Position numbers and translations under genes: made by a program. Positions 37,283 through 50,532 of a stretch of DNA of 64,000 nt are shown here, one piece after another; the first letter of the stretch is position 1, and each line of letters starts with the position of its first letter. The notes below the pieces were generated by a model, which was not told where the DNA came from, did not search any database, and saw nothing but the letters and a program-made list of their open reading frames with translations. Origin of the DNA: Jacaranda mimosifolia (taxonomy: Eukaryota; Streptophyta; Magnoliopsida; Lamiales; Bignoniaceae); assembly GCA_018894105.1 (NCBI GenBank), contig CM032132.1, forward strand, positions 27,269,379 through 27,333,378. Reading direction: 5' to 3'.

Positions 37283-40200
37283 GAGTGTTTTTTCAAAATA
37301 TTATGCTAATAAAGCATAATTTCTAAACTATCGCTCTTTCAAAATTATTTCCCATATTATTACCTTATTGCCACATGTATTGACATGTAAGTCAAACCTT
37401 ATTACTTGGAATTTATAATTTTTTCTTATTTTAAAGGCCCCACTAAAATTTTAATGATTGGAACTTTCTTTTCTTTTCTTTTTTTCCTAACATTTTTATG
37501 GAGTTTCACCCTCTTCTAAACTCAAAAAGTAGCAAACAAATTTACTTAGCTTTTTCATCCTTGATGTATACATCTCAACACTGGTAAAGGTAAGAACCAA
37601 TCATTAATTTTTTCTTTTTGCCTTATAGAGTATCATAAAATTATAATAGGAGTTTGTAGAACAAAATTTCATTCATGCTGCAAAACTTTTAGGGTTCTTA
37701 ATCTTGCTTCATTTATTTGATTTAGGTAGTTAATAAAATAATTGGTTGAGATATTAACTTTTATTTTCAATATCAATATTAACAGAGTCTATATTTTCTC
37801 TACTATGTGATTTATTTTTTAAGACATATTTTTTGGTTTATTTTTTAACTATTATTTCATGTATCTGGATAGATACTATTGATAGAATTTTTGTTCAACT
37901 TGATTCAAATGACTGATGAATATATTGCAATCTTGTGCTATTGGAATGGGAGGATAACATATGATTCACATGGAATTAATTATGAAGGCGCAAGTCCGAA
38001 ACCAATTAGAATAAGCAACAAAGTCAAATATTATGAGTTGGTGGACAAACTGCATGCCATCACAGGTTTCAATCAATTGCATTTTGGGATTAAGATCACT
38101 TGCAGGTATCCAAGTAACTTTCACGAGTATATAGCTTTACCAATTGAAGATGGTGACACTTTGAGTATTGCTTTTGATGTAACAAAACAACCCGGAGCCA
38201 ATTGTTTGGAATTTTACTTGTAATTAATTCCTAGTAATACTGATAAGGTGACAAATGTGCTTCCAAATTTTTGTGATGGCTTTTTTACGCAACTGCTCAC
38301 CCAAGAAAATGCAGTGTTAGATTGTAATTTTTATGCAAGTGATGTTTTGAATATGCCAGACAAGGGAGAGTGTATATTAGAAAACTTAATAAACGAGTTT
38401 AGGAAAGGAAGCAAAGAAAATGAAAGTATGCACCAGATAAGTAGTGATGTAAGTGATGATGGCTCACTTAATGCTTTTAACACTGCTATGATGGAAGAAA
38501 TTGTGAGGCAAGAGAAACACAAATTTTTCATGAATGACATTGAGATTAATAACAACTTACTTGATAAGGATAGAGATACACATGAACGAGTTGGTTATGG
38601 AGACGAGGCATATGAAGGAATTGATCGAGAAGAGCATATGATACATGAGGAAACATTCGGCCCTAAACTTACAGAAGCTAATCATCATGTAGCTGCTGAT
38701 ATGTTAGTACCTGGGCAATGAAGTGCTCCATCTTGTAATAAATAGGAACTATGTGTGGCAGAGGTTTAATACAAAGGATGAGTTGCAAAATGCAATGAAG
38801 TTATACTCTATAAGAGTACACCAACAATATGTTGTCACGAGTTCCTCTCTTAATTTTTGGATTCTTAAGTGTAAGCAAGCACCAAAGTGCGCTTGGAGAT
38901 TACGAGCTTCTATGCCTTATGGTACATCATTTTTTGAGATTAAGAAATATAATGGGCCTCATACCTGTGTTAGTCTAATTATCTATCAGGATCATGTACA
39001 ACTAGATTCATGCTTTATAACTAGTCAGATTAAGGCTTTAGCTAAGGCACAAATCTCAATCACACTTATAGCGATTCAAGATGAAATTTCAAATAGTTCA
39101 ACTATGATATATCTAAGAAGAAAGTATGGCAAGTAAAGTAAAAGGCAATGGTGGAACTTTTTGGAGATTGGTTGGAATCTTACAAATTGTTGCCTAAGTA
39201 TGTGGATGTTCTAAAGCCTGAAAATCCAGGCACAATTGTACATTGGGATAAAGAAACTTCAGAGAGGAACCCAAATCAAGAAATAATTAGGCATGTATTT
39301 TGGGCATTTGGTGCTTTAGTTCAAGGATTTGATCATTGTCGCCCTATCATTAGTATTGATGATACACATCTTTATGGGAAATACAAAGGAACTATGTTTA
39401 TTGTTTTATCATGTGATGCTAATAATAAATTGTTTCCACTTGTATTTGCCATTGTAGAAGGGGAGAATAATGGTAGTTGAGGATAGTATATGGAATGCAT
39501 ACGACACTTTCTGACTCAAAGAAAAGGTATTTGTGTTGTATCTGATCGTCATGTTGGTATTCTCAATGCAATGAACACTGTTGATTTAGGATGGACTGAA
39601 CCATAAGCTTATGATCGCTTTTTTATCTATCATTTGGCCAGTAATTTTAATACCTAATTCCATGACAAAATACTAAAAAATCTTTTGCGGTTAGCGGCAA
39701 ATGAGAATCAAGTTCGAAAATTCAATAAAAGGATGGAGACAATTGGAAGAATTAACCCTGAAGCTCGAAAATGGTTAGAAGAAATACCTCTGCAGAAATG
39801 GGCTTCAGCACATGATGGTGGTCGTCGGTATGGGATAATGATAATAAATTTATCAGAAGCTTTCAATAGCATTTTGAAAAGTGCTCGTTGTCAACTAACC
39901 TTTTATCGAGTAAATAGTTATTTTGCAACTAGATGTCAATTAGCAGGGGAAAGAGTTACAAGTAGGAAAGACTTTACCCCTTTTGTGGATGGAAAAATTA
40001 GTTCAAGTGGAATAAAAGCAAGTGAACATGAAGTCGTGCTGTTCAATAGAGCTACTGGGACATTTAGTATTAAGACATGTCGTTCATTTGCGAATAGAAG
40101 TAAATGTGGTAATATTCAAGTGGTGAAATTAAATGAGCACTCATGTTCTTGTCAACAGTGGCAAATATTCAGATTTCCTTGTTCACATATGAAGGCTGCT

Positions 40201-41241
40201 TGCCAATATTGTAGCTTGGATTATTAAGTTTTTGTTCAAATTTGGTATTCAGTCACCACACATAAGATGACATAGGACCCTATTTTTCATCCAATTCCTG
40301 ATTGGGCTTATTGGCTTCTTGAAAAAAGGACGACTCTTTTACCTTCTGATTCAATGAAAAGAAAAGCCAAGGGTCATCCAAAATCAACACGATTGCATAA
40401 TGAGATGGATATAAAGAAGGTCGTACTTTGGTGACATGTAGTTGCTGTAGAAGAAAATGTCACAATTAGCAAACATGTCCCAACAAAAAATAGCTACCAA
40501 GTGAAAGTATTTTTATAGCACAACTCCTTAGCTATTTGAGATTTGAATTTATTAGAACTAATGCATGTTTCTTTTGATTTTTCTAGGTGACCACATCAAT
40601 GCAGAAGTAGACAAATGAGAAAACTTACTGAGTCGATAATGTGGAATGCCAGTGACATAGATGTGCTATATTGGATCACTTTACCATGTTATGAATTTTT
40701 TGGATGCTTTTGTCATAGTGTAGTGCTAGAAATTGTGTTTCATTTTATGAATTCAGAATCATTTATGCCAAATGAATATTGGTTTTGTTGGTATATATCA
40801 ATATTATCAACATAAATGAGATTTTATAACATTGATTCACATTTTATTATTTCTCAACTCATTATCTTCTAGAGCACACTGATGTTGTTGTGCTTTTGAC
40901 AACGAAGCTATCTATGACAATTGCAACAATCAGTTGATATTAAAAAGCCTACTTACATCAATAAGTTTATCAAGAATTTCAACTTTGACGAAAAGTTTGT
41001 AGCATCTTTAGAAAATGATTATGATCTCAAGGCGGTTTTTGTGATGCTGAAAGTGAGACAAGCTTTGATTTCTCAATCCTAAAGTCTTATGAAATAAGAA
41101 AAAGAACTATAAATTCCAAGTAATAAGTTTTGACTTACATGGCAATACATGTGGCAATAGGGTAATAATATGGAAAATAATTTTGAAAGAGTGATACTTC
41201 GGAAATTATTCTTTATTAGATTAATATTTTGGAAAATACTC
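37283..41241 (+). mobile_element. 3.96-kb MULE (Mutator-like) inserted in the copia 5' LTR
   Basis: Inverted repeats of about 155 bp (37283-37437 and 41087-41241) start GAGT...; inner blocks such as ttattgccacatgtattg and ttattacttggaatttata match in reverse complement. The 9-bp flanks ccaagtgca (37274-37282) and caaagtgca (41242-41250) agree at 8 of 9 positions. The interior encodes a MURA-like transposase on the plus strand. Insertion into an LTR is proven by the intact homologous LTR at 50533-51272. Confidence 0.85.
37909..40440 (+). pseudogene. MULE transposase (MURA-like), broken into several frames
   Basis: The N-terminal part (37909-38223, MTDEYIAILCYWNGRI) has a ubiquitin-like/PB1-like look. 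An acidic linker follows (38248-38721). The DNA-binding MuDR domain (38723-39136) shows WILKCKQAPKCAWRLRAS and GPHTCV. The catalytic part (39148-40227) has acidic residues in IISIDDTHLYGKYKG, SDRHVGIL and NLSEAFN, so the DDE triad appears intact. A SWIM-type zinc finger ends it (CSCQQWQIFRFPCSHM). Stops after position 38220, a shift near 39130, and stops at 39478, 39604 and 39652 prevent a full protein. Confidence 0.85.
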
Positions 41242-41814
41242 CAAAGTGCATGAGAATTTTATATACATATATTTTGTGAATATTAATATATATATTTAAT
41301 AATCAAGACTTAGCACTTTGCATGTGCACGATGTGGTGTGGATTAATTTCTAATTATATTTTAATTTAGAGTTTAATTAAATACGTAATTTATTTGATTA
41401 TTTAAATTAGATTTTTTTATCAGAAATGTGTGTTAGGAGAAAACAAGACTGTTTAAATCAATGAGTTGTTTAAATTAACAGTCATAATTGTTGTGAATAG
41501 CTGTGAAAACCTTAGATAACGAAAACTGCTTTGCACAAATTAATTACGTATTTGTTGCAAAGCATTACTTTACTACTATCCAAATATTATCATACTATCT
41601 CAATTTTCAACATCAACAAAAATCCTCAAGTAGGAATTTTAGAAGTGTTGCTGGCTGTTATTGCTTACGTGACTTAATTGAATCATAAGGGTGAACTGCC
41701 ATAGTTCTTGCAACACAAACAATAGGGGCAATTATCACCTTAAGGACAATGTAAAGGTTTCTTGCCCACAATAGGGCACAACACACTTCCAACATCTTCC
41801 AACTCATATAATGT
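41242..41814 (+). repeat. 5' LTR of the copia element, right part
   Basis: It resumes the LTR after the MULE with a 9-bp target duplication (caaagtgca, 41242-41250). It then matches the 3' LTR through aataatcaagacttagca, gcacga, ctcaattttcaacatcaaca, aagtaggaattttagaagtg and caactcatataat. Similarity ends near 41814. Confidence 0.85.
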
Positions 41815-41837
41815 AGAGATCTTAAGGTGATAAATAT

Positions 41838-42640
41838 TACAGATGGAAGCAAACTTCATTTCAAGTGGTGGATTAGAAATTGGTGAAATTGGACAAGGTT
41901 TGATAGGACGGATTTCAAGTGATGAAAGGACAAACTAATGTTCATGCTCACTACATTGAAGATCACTTATTTGTTGGACCTAAATTTGAAGGATCTTCCA
42001 GCACCACAGGATAATAACTTTGAGGCACTCAAGGTTGAAAGAAAGAAATACTAGGACGATGAAGTACTATGTCAAAGAAACATGTTCAACATGTTGTCAA
42101 ACTATTTGTATGACATCTTCACCAATATTCAGTCACCAAAAGAAATCTAGAATATACTAGAATCCAAGTACATGGCTGAAAAAAAAGGACCGAATAGGAT
42201 CTTAATTATGAAATTCTTTGAATTTAAAATGGTAGAAAATGTGTCTATTATGGGTTAAGTGAATGATTTTTCTACATTAATATCAAAACTAGGAAAAAAA
42301 ATTAAAAGCCGAGTTTTCTGAATCATTACAAATGGGGGCTATAATAGCAAAATATCCCCTAGTTGGAATGTCTACAGGAAGAAAATGCTTCATAAAATCG
42401 AAGATTTCACTTTGGAACAGTTTGAAAAGCATTTAAGGATCGAGGAGGACACTCAAAACTAGTAGAAAAAGCATGCTAAAATCTCAAGGTGAACTATGTG
42501 GATGAAAAAAAAATTTAGTTCAGGAAGAAAAAAAATCTGGAGAAGAAATGACTAAAGGAAAGAAAAGGGACTTCCAGGAGGTTGTTTGTTCTTAAGTAAA
42601 GAAATACAAGAGCAATAAGTCGTGTTATAATTATGGGAAG
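41838..42640 (+). pseudogene. copia gag of the nested element
   Basis: The stretch begins near an ATG (MEANFISSGG) and reads DNNFEALKVERKKY, NMLSNYLYDIFTNIQSPKEI, ILESKYMAEKKGPNRILIMKFFEFKMVE and LEQFEKHLRIEEDT, the pattern of UBN2-type gag. A damaged zinc-knuckle region lies near 42620-42665. Stops occur about every 20-40 codons. Confidence 0.7.
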
Positions 42641-42689
42641 AAAGACCATCTTAAATGTGATTACCAATATAAAAAGAAGCAAAAAGCAT

Positions 42690-43249
42690 AAAATGTCAAT
42701 GCAGATATGATTGACACAAAAAATGCTATTATTCCTATGATTTCTGATTTGCACATTGGCATGATCATTGAGTTGAACATGGATGCTGCAGCAAAGTCTT
42801 TTGACTGGTGACATGATTTTTGTGCTACTGTCCATGTGTGCAATGATCAAGCACAATTAAAGACCTTGGAAAAGGTTGACGAAAGGCAAGAAGTGATGAC
42901 GAGAAACAACAACACTGCTAATGTCCTTGGCACGAGCATTATTGAAATATCTTTCACTTCCAGAAAGAAATTAGTACTAATTAATATTCTCTTTGCTCTC
43001 GAGATCAGAAAGAACCTTGTATATACAAACTTGTTGTGTAAGAAAGAGATCAAGGATGTTCTAGAGTCTGATAAGGTTGTATTTTTTAAAAAAGGTATCT
43101 TTGTTTGTAAAGGTTACTCTTGTGATGGCATGTTCAAATTAAGTGTTACTAATAAAGTGAATGATCCTCCTCCTTTTAATTTATAGCATGGTAGATTAGC
43201 ACATGTTAACCTTGGTTATAATAAATATATGTCAAAGCATGATTTAATC
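42690..43249 (+). pseudogene. copia protease and gag-pre-integrase segment, cut by the hAT element
   Basis: The reading frame 42836-43186 gives VCNDQAQLKTLEKV, NTANVLGTSIIEISF, VLINILFALEIRKNLV and a later VVFFKKGIFVCKGYSCDGMFKL. It continues past a stop as HGRLAHVNLGYNKYMSKHDLI and ends at the hAT boundary. The motifs correspond to the late protease and the HARLGH block. The copia reading resumes at 47530 with CETC-like sequence, which confirms the interruption. Confidence 0.7.
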
Positions 43250-46200
43250 CAATGTTTCAAAAACCAGACCAAACCGGCTAGTTCAACCAATCCGACCGGT
43301 GATTGGTGGCTGGTTCGATCTGAACCAAACCAAAAAAAAAAAAAACCGCCTGTAAACTATCCTGATGTGAACCGATCAAAAATCGGTTAAACCAATACTG
43401 ATTCGACTGGTTATTGACCAGCTCACTATTATTAGTTTATATATATAAATATATTTTCTTTCCCTTTAAAGAATTTCGAAAAAAGTTAATAATTTAATAT
43501 ACTAGAAGTTGACTTGACTAGAGACTAGGGTTTTATTTTGTCTCAAACTATTCAAATCACTCTCTAGATCTTAGTCTTTTTTTCCCCCTCTTTCTTCCTC
43601 CATTACTCTAGTCGACTGGCCATTTATTGCTGCAACTCTGCCATTTCTTCACTTTGCATTTGCAAGTCCTCTTTAAGACCTCAACAATAAAATGGTAAGC
43701 TAGATTCAAGAATGTCCATTTTATTTATTTTTAATTTCTACACTATTTTATATTAAATAATTATATTGATAATAAAAAAGTTTCTCAATGCCTATTGTGC
43801 TTTGTGAAGGACTATCGGCAACGTGTTTGGGTAGTGTCGGTTCAGCCATGTTGAGCTTGATAATTAAAATTTAATCCAATTGATTTTGGTACCCTAAAAT
43901 TATGTCTTATGTTTTTCTTTCTACAAACCCAAATGAGAATTTTCCCAAAATTATCCTTGCAATGATGGGATCAAATATTAAGCAAAATGCACTCAACAGT
44001 AGGCAAAATGCTTGTAAAGCTTTATTTAGTTTCTAGAATTTTTAATACCTATGATTGAAAAATGTTAACATGGAAAAATATAGAATAAGAAAATTAAAAA
44101 TGTTATTATTTATATTGATTTAATCATGAAGTGAATCTTTAAAATTATTAGCTGGGCAAAGTTTATGGTATTTGATTTTGGCTAATAGTATTAATTTCCT
44201 TTAACAATTGATGGGTTTTCAATTTTATTATAATTATTAAAACAATATTCAAGTGGAATCTAGAATAAGAAAATTAAAACATTTGATTTAATCATGAATT
44301 ATTGAAATGAATCATTAAACTCTTGAAAAGAGTATTCTAACGGCTGATGAACAATTACTATCTTTATTTTAATTATCTTAATTGTACTTTAACATATTTT
44401 AGTTGATCTAATTTATTTTTGTACTAAAAGTTTATTTTCTTGAAATAGTAGGACATGAAACACGCCACTTCCTTTGCACCACCTATGCCATTAGAATCAT
44501 CACAATCAGTAGAACAATCTAAAAGTTGTGGTCAAAATCCTCATCAATGGAATGACATAGCATGGAAGCATTGTTATGAGGTACCTTCAAGTGGCAAGAC
44601 TCGAACTCTCAAATGTTTATATTTCAATCAAGTAATCAGTGGTGGAGGAATCAATTGGATGAAGCAATATCTTGCTAGCATTACTGGTAATATAAAGGCT
44701 TGTCTTAAAGTTCCTGCGGATGTTTGCACTAATTAAAATTTCACATAATAAAAAGGAGAAAGCTACATCTAAGTTGGATTTATATGATGATGTTGCATGT
44801 GATTTGAAGGAAATGATGTTGAAGAAATTCCAAATCTAACTAGTAAACAAAATGCAAGTAGTAGTAATAAAGGGAAGAAAACAACTAACATTGAACGTTA
44901 CATGAAAGTTGGTGGTGGTATTGATTTATCTCAACCTGGGATACAAGAAAAATTGCAAAGTAAAGAAAGATGGCATGGCACTATATGGTTATTGCTTTGT
45001 GGATTTATGATTGCTGTATCCCGGTCAATGTTATGAATTCACCATATTTACAATCAATGATAAGTAGGATAGCAACAATAGGGCATGGATACACTGGTCC
45101 TCCTTATTTTGCTTTAAGAGTTCCTTTACTTAAAGAAGCAAAAACTCAATGTCAATTGACTATTGATGCTATTTGATCTAAATAAGTTGAAACTAGTTGC
45201 ACAATTAAGGGTGATGGTTGGACTGATCAAAGTCATAGGTCATTGATAAATTTCTTGATTTATTGTCCATATGGGATCACATTTATTAAATCTGTGGATG
45301 TTTCGGACGTTGAAAGTGATGCAGAAATTTTGTGCAATCATTTTTTTGAAATAGTTGAGATTGGCGTTAATAATGTTGTTCATATGCTCATTGACAATGT
45401 AAAGAACTACAAGAAAGTTGGAAAATTGCTCTCTAACAAATATTCTTCATTTTATTGCTCTCTATGTTCTACTCATTGTATTAATTTGATAATGAAGGAT
45501 ATTGGAGAATTGACCTTAATGAAAATTTTGGTAGTTCTTGCTTCAAAAATCATAGTTTTTGTGTACAATCATAAGTGGCCTCATGCATGGTTGAGGAAAC
45601 AAGTTGGATGGATAGAAATTACTTGTTCGGGGGGATACTTACTTTGGCACAACATTTATAGCATTGAAGAGTCTTTATGATCGTAAAGAACATTTGGAAG
45701 CTATGGTTGTAAGTGCAGCAAAGAGGTTAAGCAAATTGTTCTAGATAGTACATTTTGGAACAATTGCTTAACTATTGTGAAGATTATGGATCCACTAATG
45801 AGGTTATTGCGCATGTGTGATTATAATGAGAAGCCTTCGTTAGACTATGTTTATGAGGGGATGTGGAAGGAAACAGAGGGCATCAAGGAATTTTTCAAAA
45901 ATAAAGAGCATTTGTACAACACTTATATCGATATTATCAATGATAGATGGGATAATATGTTGCGCAAATGTCTCCATGCAGCTATATTTTACTTGAACCC
46001 TGCATTCCACTGTGATCCAAATAGCCTTTCCTAAAGTGTCGAGGCTATGAATAGTTTACTTGATGTCATTGAGAAACTTTGTCCTGGAGTAGATAATGTG
46101 TTGAATGAAATTAGTATATTTCGGGAGCGTATAAATAGTTTTGGAAGAAAATTAGCAATAAATAATGCAAAAACTACTTGACCTGGTATGTATTTTATAT

Positions 46201-47529
46201 TTCTTATTTGATCATTGATTTTTTTTTTTAATATGATGTGATTTTAATCTTATTTGTGTGCATGGTGTATAATTGTTTTTAAAGATAAATGGTGGAGGAT
46301 ATTTGGTAGTGACACACCAAACTTGCAAAAGATTGCTATTAAGATATTGAGTCAAACCTTATCTTCTTCTAGATGTTAGCATAATTGGAGTGTACCTGAA
46401 CACATCCATACTAAGAAAAGGAACATGTTGGAGCATCAAAGACTAAATGATCTTGTCTTTATTCATTATAATTTGTGCTTACAACATTGACAAGAATTAA
46501 TAACTTACTTTTATTTTGTCTTTATTTAATTTTATATTTTTAGTAATTGTTCATATTATCAATTATTTTTGAACTTAAAATTATATTTCAAATGTTATGG
46601 TATTTGTAGTGGTAAACAAAGAAAGAGATCATATGATCCTATTGATTATGAATGCATTGATAAAGTGGACTTTTGGGTAATTGAGGAGGAGCCAAGTGGA
46701 GAGTTTGATTGTGATGAGTTGGAAGAAATGCTTGAGGAGGAGATGTGTAAGTTGCATCCATCTAGAGGTTAATTATACAGTTGATTATCTAATATTTGTT
46801 CACAAAATTGTGTTAACATATAACTTTCTTGTTATTTTGCTCATATTGTATAGTTATTTGTTAAGGTGATGAAGATGACATAGATATGACCAATGATCAA
46901 GTTGATTTGTCAAAATTTGGTGGCATGAGCTCAAGCTCTAATGATGACAAAGTAAATCGTATTTTAAGGCAACAAATGAGTTACCTCATTGATGAAGATG
47001 ATGACTAAAGACTTTGGGCAACATTGTAGCTTTTGGAACTTGAGTTTATTTATTTGAAGTCCAATGACGTAGTTATATTTTGGATAATTGATAGTTTAAT
47101 TTGTTGTTATTTTATTTAATTTCTATTAGAAAATATTGGACATTTAATATGAACAAACTTATTCTATTATGTTGAATATTGAACTTGAAACTTGAAGGAA
47201 TGTGCATTTGTATTAATGTTAAATAGTTGTGTGGTACTGTTTGAATTATATTATATATTTGTAATTGATTAATAGAGAAATGATATTTTCTAAAGAACCA
47301 TTTGAAAAAAAAATGACAAAAATATGGAGAAAATTTTCTTTATTTATTTCTATATTGTTGGAATTTTTTTTTATTATTTGCAATATATTAATAATATTAT
47401 ATACATTTATAAAATAATATATAATTATTGTATCATTATGACATCATACCGATCGAACTGGTTGAACCGTTCGAACTAGTAATCAGTAAAGCCGTCGATT
47501 AAATATTCGGTCCAATTTTTAAAACATTG
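43250..47529 (+). mobile_element. 4.28-kb hAT transposon inserted in the copia interior
   Basis: Inverted ends: left CAATGTTTCAAAAACC, right (reverse complement) CAATGTTTTAAAAATT, followed by subterminal segments rich in ggttcgaac/accgg. The 8-bp flanks atttaatc (43242-43249) and gtttattc (47530-47537) agree at 6 of 8. The interior contains BED zinc finger, DUF659-like and C-terminal hAT dimerisation fragments in order. Removing it joins the copia gag-pre-integrase to the integrase, so the insertion is well supported. Confidence 0.8.
44455..47008 (+). pseudogene. hAT transposase, broken
   Basis: The BED-type finger lies at 44545-44735 (NDIAWKHCYEV, LKCLYFNQVISGGGINWMKQYLA, KVPADV); its first Cys pair is degraded to CLYFNQ. 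The DUF659-like catalytic part is at 45190-45680 (GDGWTDQSHRSLINFLIYCP, HMLIDNVKNYKK, CSTHCINLIMKDIG). A middle part follows at 45777-46034 and the C-terminal dimerisation block at 46286-46450 (KWWRIFGSDTPNLQKIAIKIL, then SVPEHIHTKKRNMLEHQRLNDLVFIHYN). An acidic tail ends at about 47008. Many stops are present. This is the Ac-like family with a BED finger. Confidence 0.8.
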
Positions 47530-48450
47530 GTTTATTCCCTTGCAATGATACTAGCCATGAAAAATGTGAAACATGTACAGTAGCAAAAGTGACTAAGAAA
47601 CCATTTCCTTCTCTTAACAGATCTTCTGAATTGTTAGTACTTACATTCTAATATATGTGAGTTAAATAGACTTTAAATAGACTTTTAACTAGAGGAGGAA
47701 ATATGTATTTTATCACTTTCATTGATGACTACTCTAAATATACTTAAGTTTTTAACATGTTTATGTTCTAATAAGACTGAAGTAGAAAACCAAAAAGAAA
47801 AGAAAATTAAAATTTTAAGAAGTGATAAAGGAGGTAAATGCTTTCCTTTCAAATTTAATTTCTTTTGGCATTATACATGAAAAGAATGCACCATATTCCC
47901 CACAACAAAATTATTTGGTTGGAAGGAAAAATATGATAATAGTTAAATATGTGAATGAAATGATCTTAAATGTTAAATTGCCTAATAACTTAAGGGGTGA
48001 TGCTTACTAACTCCATGTCATGTACACAATAGAAAACCTTCTAAAAAACTTAAAGCATCTCCATATGAATGATGGAAAGGGAGAAAACTGAATTTAAGTT
48101 AACTTAGAGTTTTGGGTTGCCTAGCTTTTCATAGAGTGACGGATCTTAAACGGACAAAAATAGGACCAAGAGCTCTAAAAAGTGTGTTTGTGGGATATGC
48201 TCAACATTGTGAAGCATATAGATCATTGGACTTAAAATCCAATGTGATAGTAGAGTCAAGGGATGTTGAATTTATTGAAGATAAATTTGGCAATGATTCT
48301 AATGTAACTACACAAACATATGAACAAACTAATCAAAGTGCATTATCTAATTATGATGAAAGAAAAACACTTGAATCTCTTTGTGAACCTAGAAAAAGTC
48401 AATGGATTATAAAAGAAAAAAGCCTAAGACTAGACTTTGTTGATCCCTAG
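47530..48450 (+). pseudogene. copia integrase of the nested element
   Basis: After the hAT right end, broken frames give CETCTVAKVTKKPF-like sequence (about 47560-47610). IIHEKNAPYSPQQNYLVGRKN (about 47870-47935) matches the block around the catalytic Glu of copia integrase, with the Glu position altered. The C-terminal block (48112-48450) reads GCLAFHRV, GPRALKSVFVGYAQHCEAYR and VIVESRDVEFIE. Frame breaks lie between blocks. Confidence 0.75.
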
Positions 48451-49230
48451 TCTATTATTTTCTTGGTTGAGGGGCATAGGGAATCAATCCGCAATAAAAT
48501 GCCTATTACATTGAATATAGAAGGAAATCCTAAAACCTATAGAGCAGCAGTGACATTTAGAAATGTAGCATTCTAGAATGAGGCAATCAATGATGAAATG
48601 GACTCAATATTATCTAATAATACTTGGGTGTTATTAGATTTGGCCTTTGATTCAAAACCTATAGGTTGCAAATGGGTCTTTTTGAAGAAAATATAATATT
48701 GATGGATCCATAGAAGTTTTTAAGGCTAGATTAATGGCAAAAGGTTTTAGGCAAAAGGAACTATTTTGGTACATATGAACGAGTAGCTAGAATAACATCT
48801 ATTAGAGTATTGTTTGCTCTAGCATCTATTCATAATTTATATGTGCATCAAATGGATGTTAAAACAACTCCTCTCAGTGATGATTTAGATGAAAAGGGTT
48901 ATATGGAACAACATGAGGGATTTATTCTAGTTGGAAATGAACCAAAAAAAGAAGAAGAAGAAGAAGAAGAAGAAAGGTATGTAGGTTGGTTGAGTCATTG
49001 TATGGCTTGAAACAAGCACCAAAATAATGGTACAAAAAATTTGATTCCATTATTCTACTAATGGATTTAAGCATAAAAATAAGGATAAATATATTTATTC
49101 TAAATTCACAAAGGATTATGGAGTCATTGTATGCTTGTATGTTGATAATATGATTATATTTGGACAAATATGAATGGTGTGAATGAAACAAAGAAGTATT
49201 TATTCTCACAGTTTAAATCAAAGATCTTGC
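48451..49230 (+). pseudogene. copia reverse transcriptase of the nested element
   Basis: The blocks are NEAINDEMDSILSNNTWVL, PIGCKWVFLKK, RVLFALASIHNLYVHQMDVKT (the catalytic Asp in QMDVKT kept) and LYGLKQAPK. The YVDD motif reads YVDN near 49140 (gttgataat), so one catalytic Asp is changed. A GAA-rich microsatellite (48949-48973) interrupts the frame after GNEPKK. Confidence 0.75.
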
Positions 49231-50000
49231 GAGGTAGCTAGATACTTTCTTGAGAATTAAAGTTAAGAAAAATAGTGGGGGTTATGCTTTATGTAAATCC
49301 CACTACATTGAGAAAATTATAAAGAAATATCAACATTTGGGAATCAAAGTGGTCAACACACCATATGACCATTTAGACAAATCAATGGAGAACTCTAGGA
49401 GAGCTATTGCTCAAATTGAGTATGCTAAGGCAATTGGTAGTTTAATGCATGCCATGCATTGCACTAGGCTGGATATTTCATTTGTTGTTTGCAAACTTTC
49501 AAGATATACTAGTAATCTTGGCGCTGAACATTGGAAAGCAATTGCAACAGTCCTTGGATGACTTAAAAGAACCATAATTTAGGATTATATGTGTTATGAA
49601 AACTATCCAACGATATTAGTGGGATACACTAATGCCAGTTGGATAAGTGCCAATGGTAGTAAGTCTACATCTGGTTGGGTATTTACCCTCGGCAGAGGAG
49701 CTACCTATTGGGCTTCTAAGAAACAAACGTGTATAATTCATTCCAATATGGATTATGTGTTTTGCTACATTAGCAATAGCAGGTAAAGAGGCAGAATGGC
49801 TAAGGAACTTATTACTAGAAATAAAGTTGTGGCCACAACCAATGTTAGCCATCTCTTTTGCATTGTGATAGTGAAGCCGCTATGTTTCATATGAGCTTGA
49901 GACATGAGTATGTCAAGCAATTAATTCTTAAGGATTTATAACAATTATATATACAAGAACAAGTAACAACTTGGCAAATCCATTCAGAAAAGGAATTACT
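49231..50000 (+). pseudogene. copia RNase H of the nested element
   Basis: The frames read YALCKSHYIEKIIKKY, YAKAIGSLMHAMHCTRLDISF and VCKLSRYTSNLGAEHWKA. These are followed by VGYTNASWISANGSKSTSGWVFTL and WASKKQTCI, the copia RNase H signature with the first Asp of GYTDA changed to Asn. The frame is lost after 49786. Confidence 0.75.
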
Positions 50001-50521
50001 AAAGATTTAGTAAGGAAAAAATCAATAGGAATTGGCCTAAGACCCTTTTCCTAGAGTTACCAATAACAAAAACCCAACTTTTTTTGGCATTACTACTAGG
50101 TAAAAGTTCAATGGGTAGAAATGAATTATTGATAAGTGGCTGTGGAAGCACTAGGATAGATTTACTACAAGTTCAAGTAAGCTTGTACATAATATTCTGA
50201 AGGCTGAGTATAACTCTTAATGAGGCTTAGGTGTTTGAATATGATCATATTATTCAAAGCTTAAGGGGAACCTCACTTATATAAACATAAGGAGTGGTGT
50301 CGCTCCAGACAAAAATATATATGAATACTAGGATGTAGCACATGGCCATATAGTGCTATAGCCTTGTGTGTAGTACTTCTGGTTCTAATGCAAAGAATGG
50401 TTCAATCGCTTAAGACACCATCTATTTTATTGTTACTTTGAAGCACTTACACTAAGGAAAGATTCAAGTCAAGAGGCACATTTCTTATGCATGATTCTAT
50501 AAATTCTTAACATTATTATCT

Positions 50522-50532
50522 AAGTGGGGGAT
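50522..50532 (+). other. Polypurine tract of the copia element
   Basis: The sequence aagtgggggat sits directly before the 3' LTR start TGTTGG at 50533. Confidence 0.75.
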
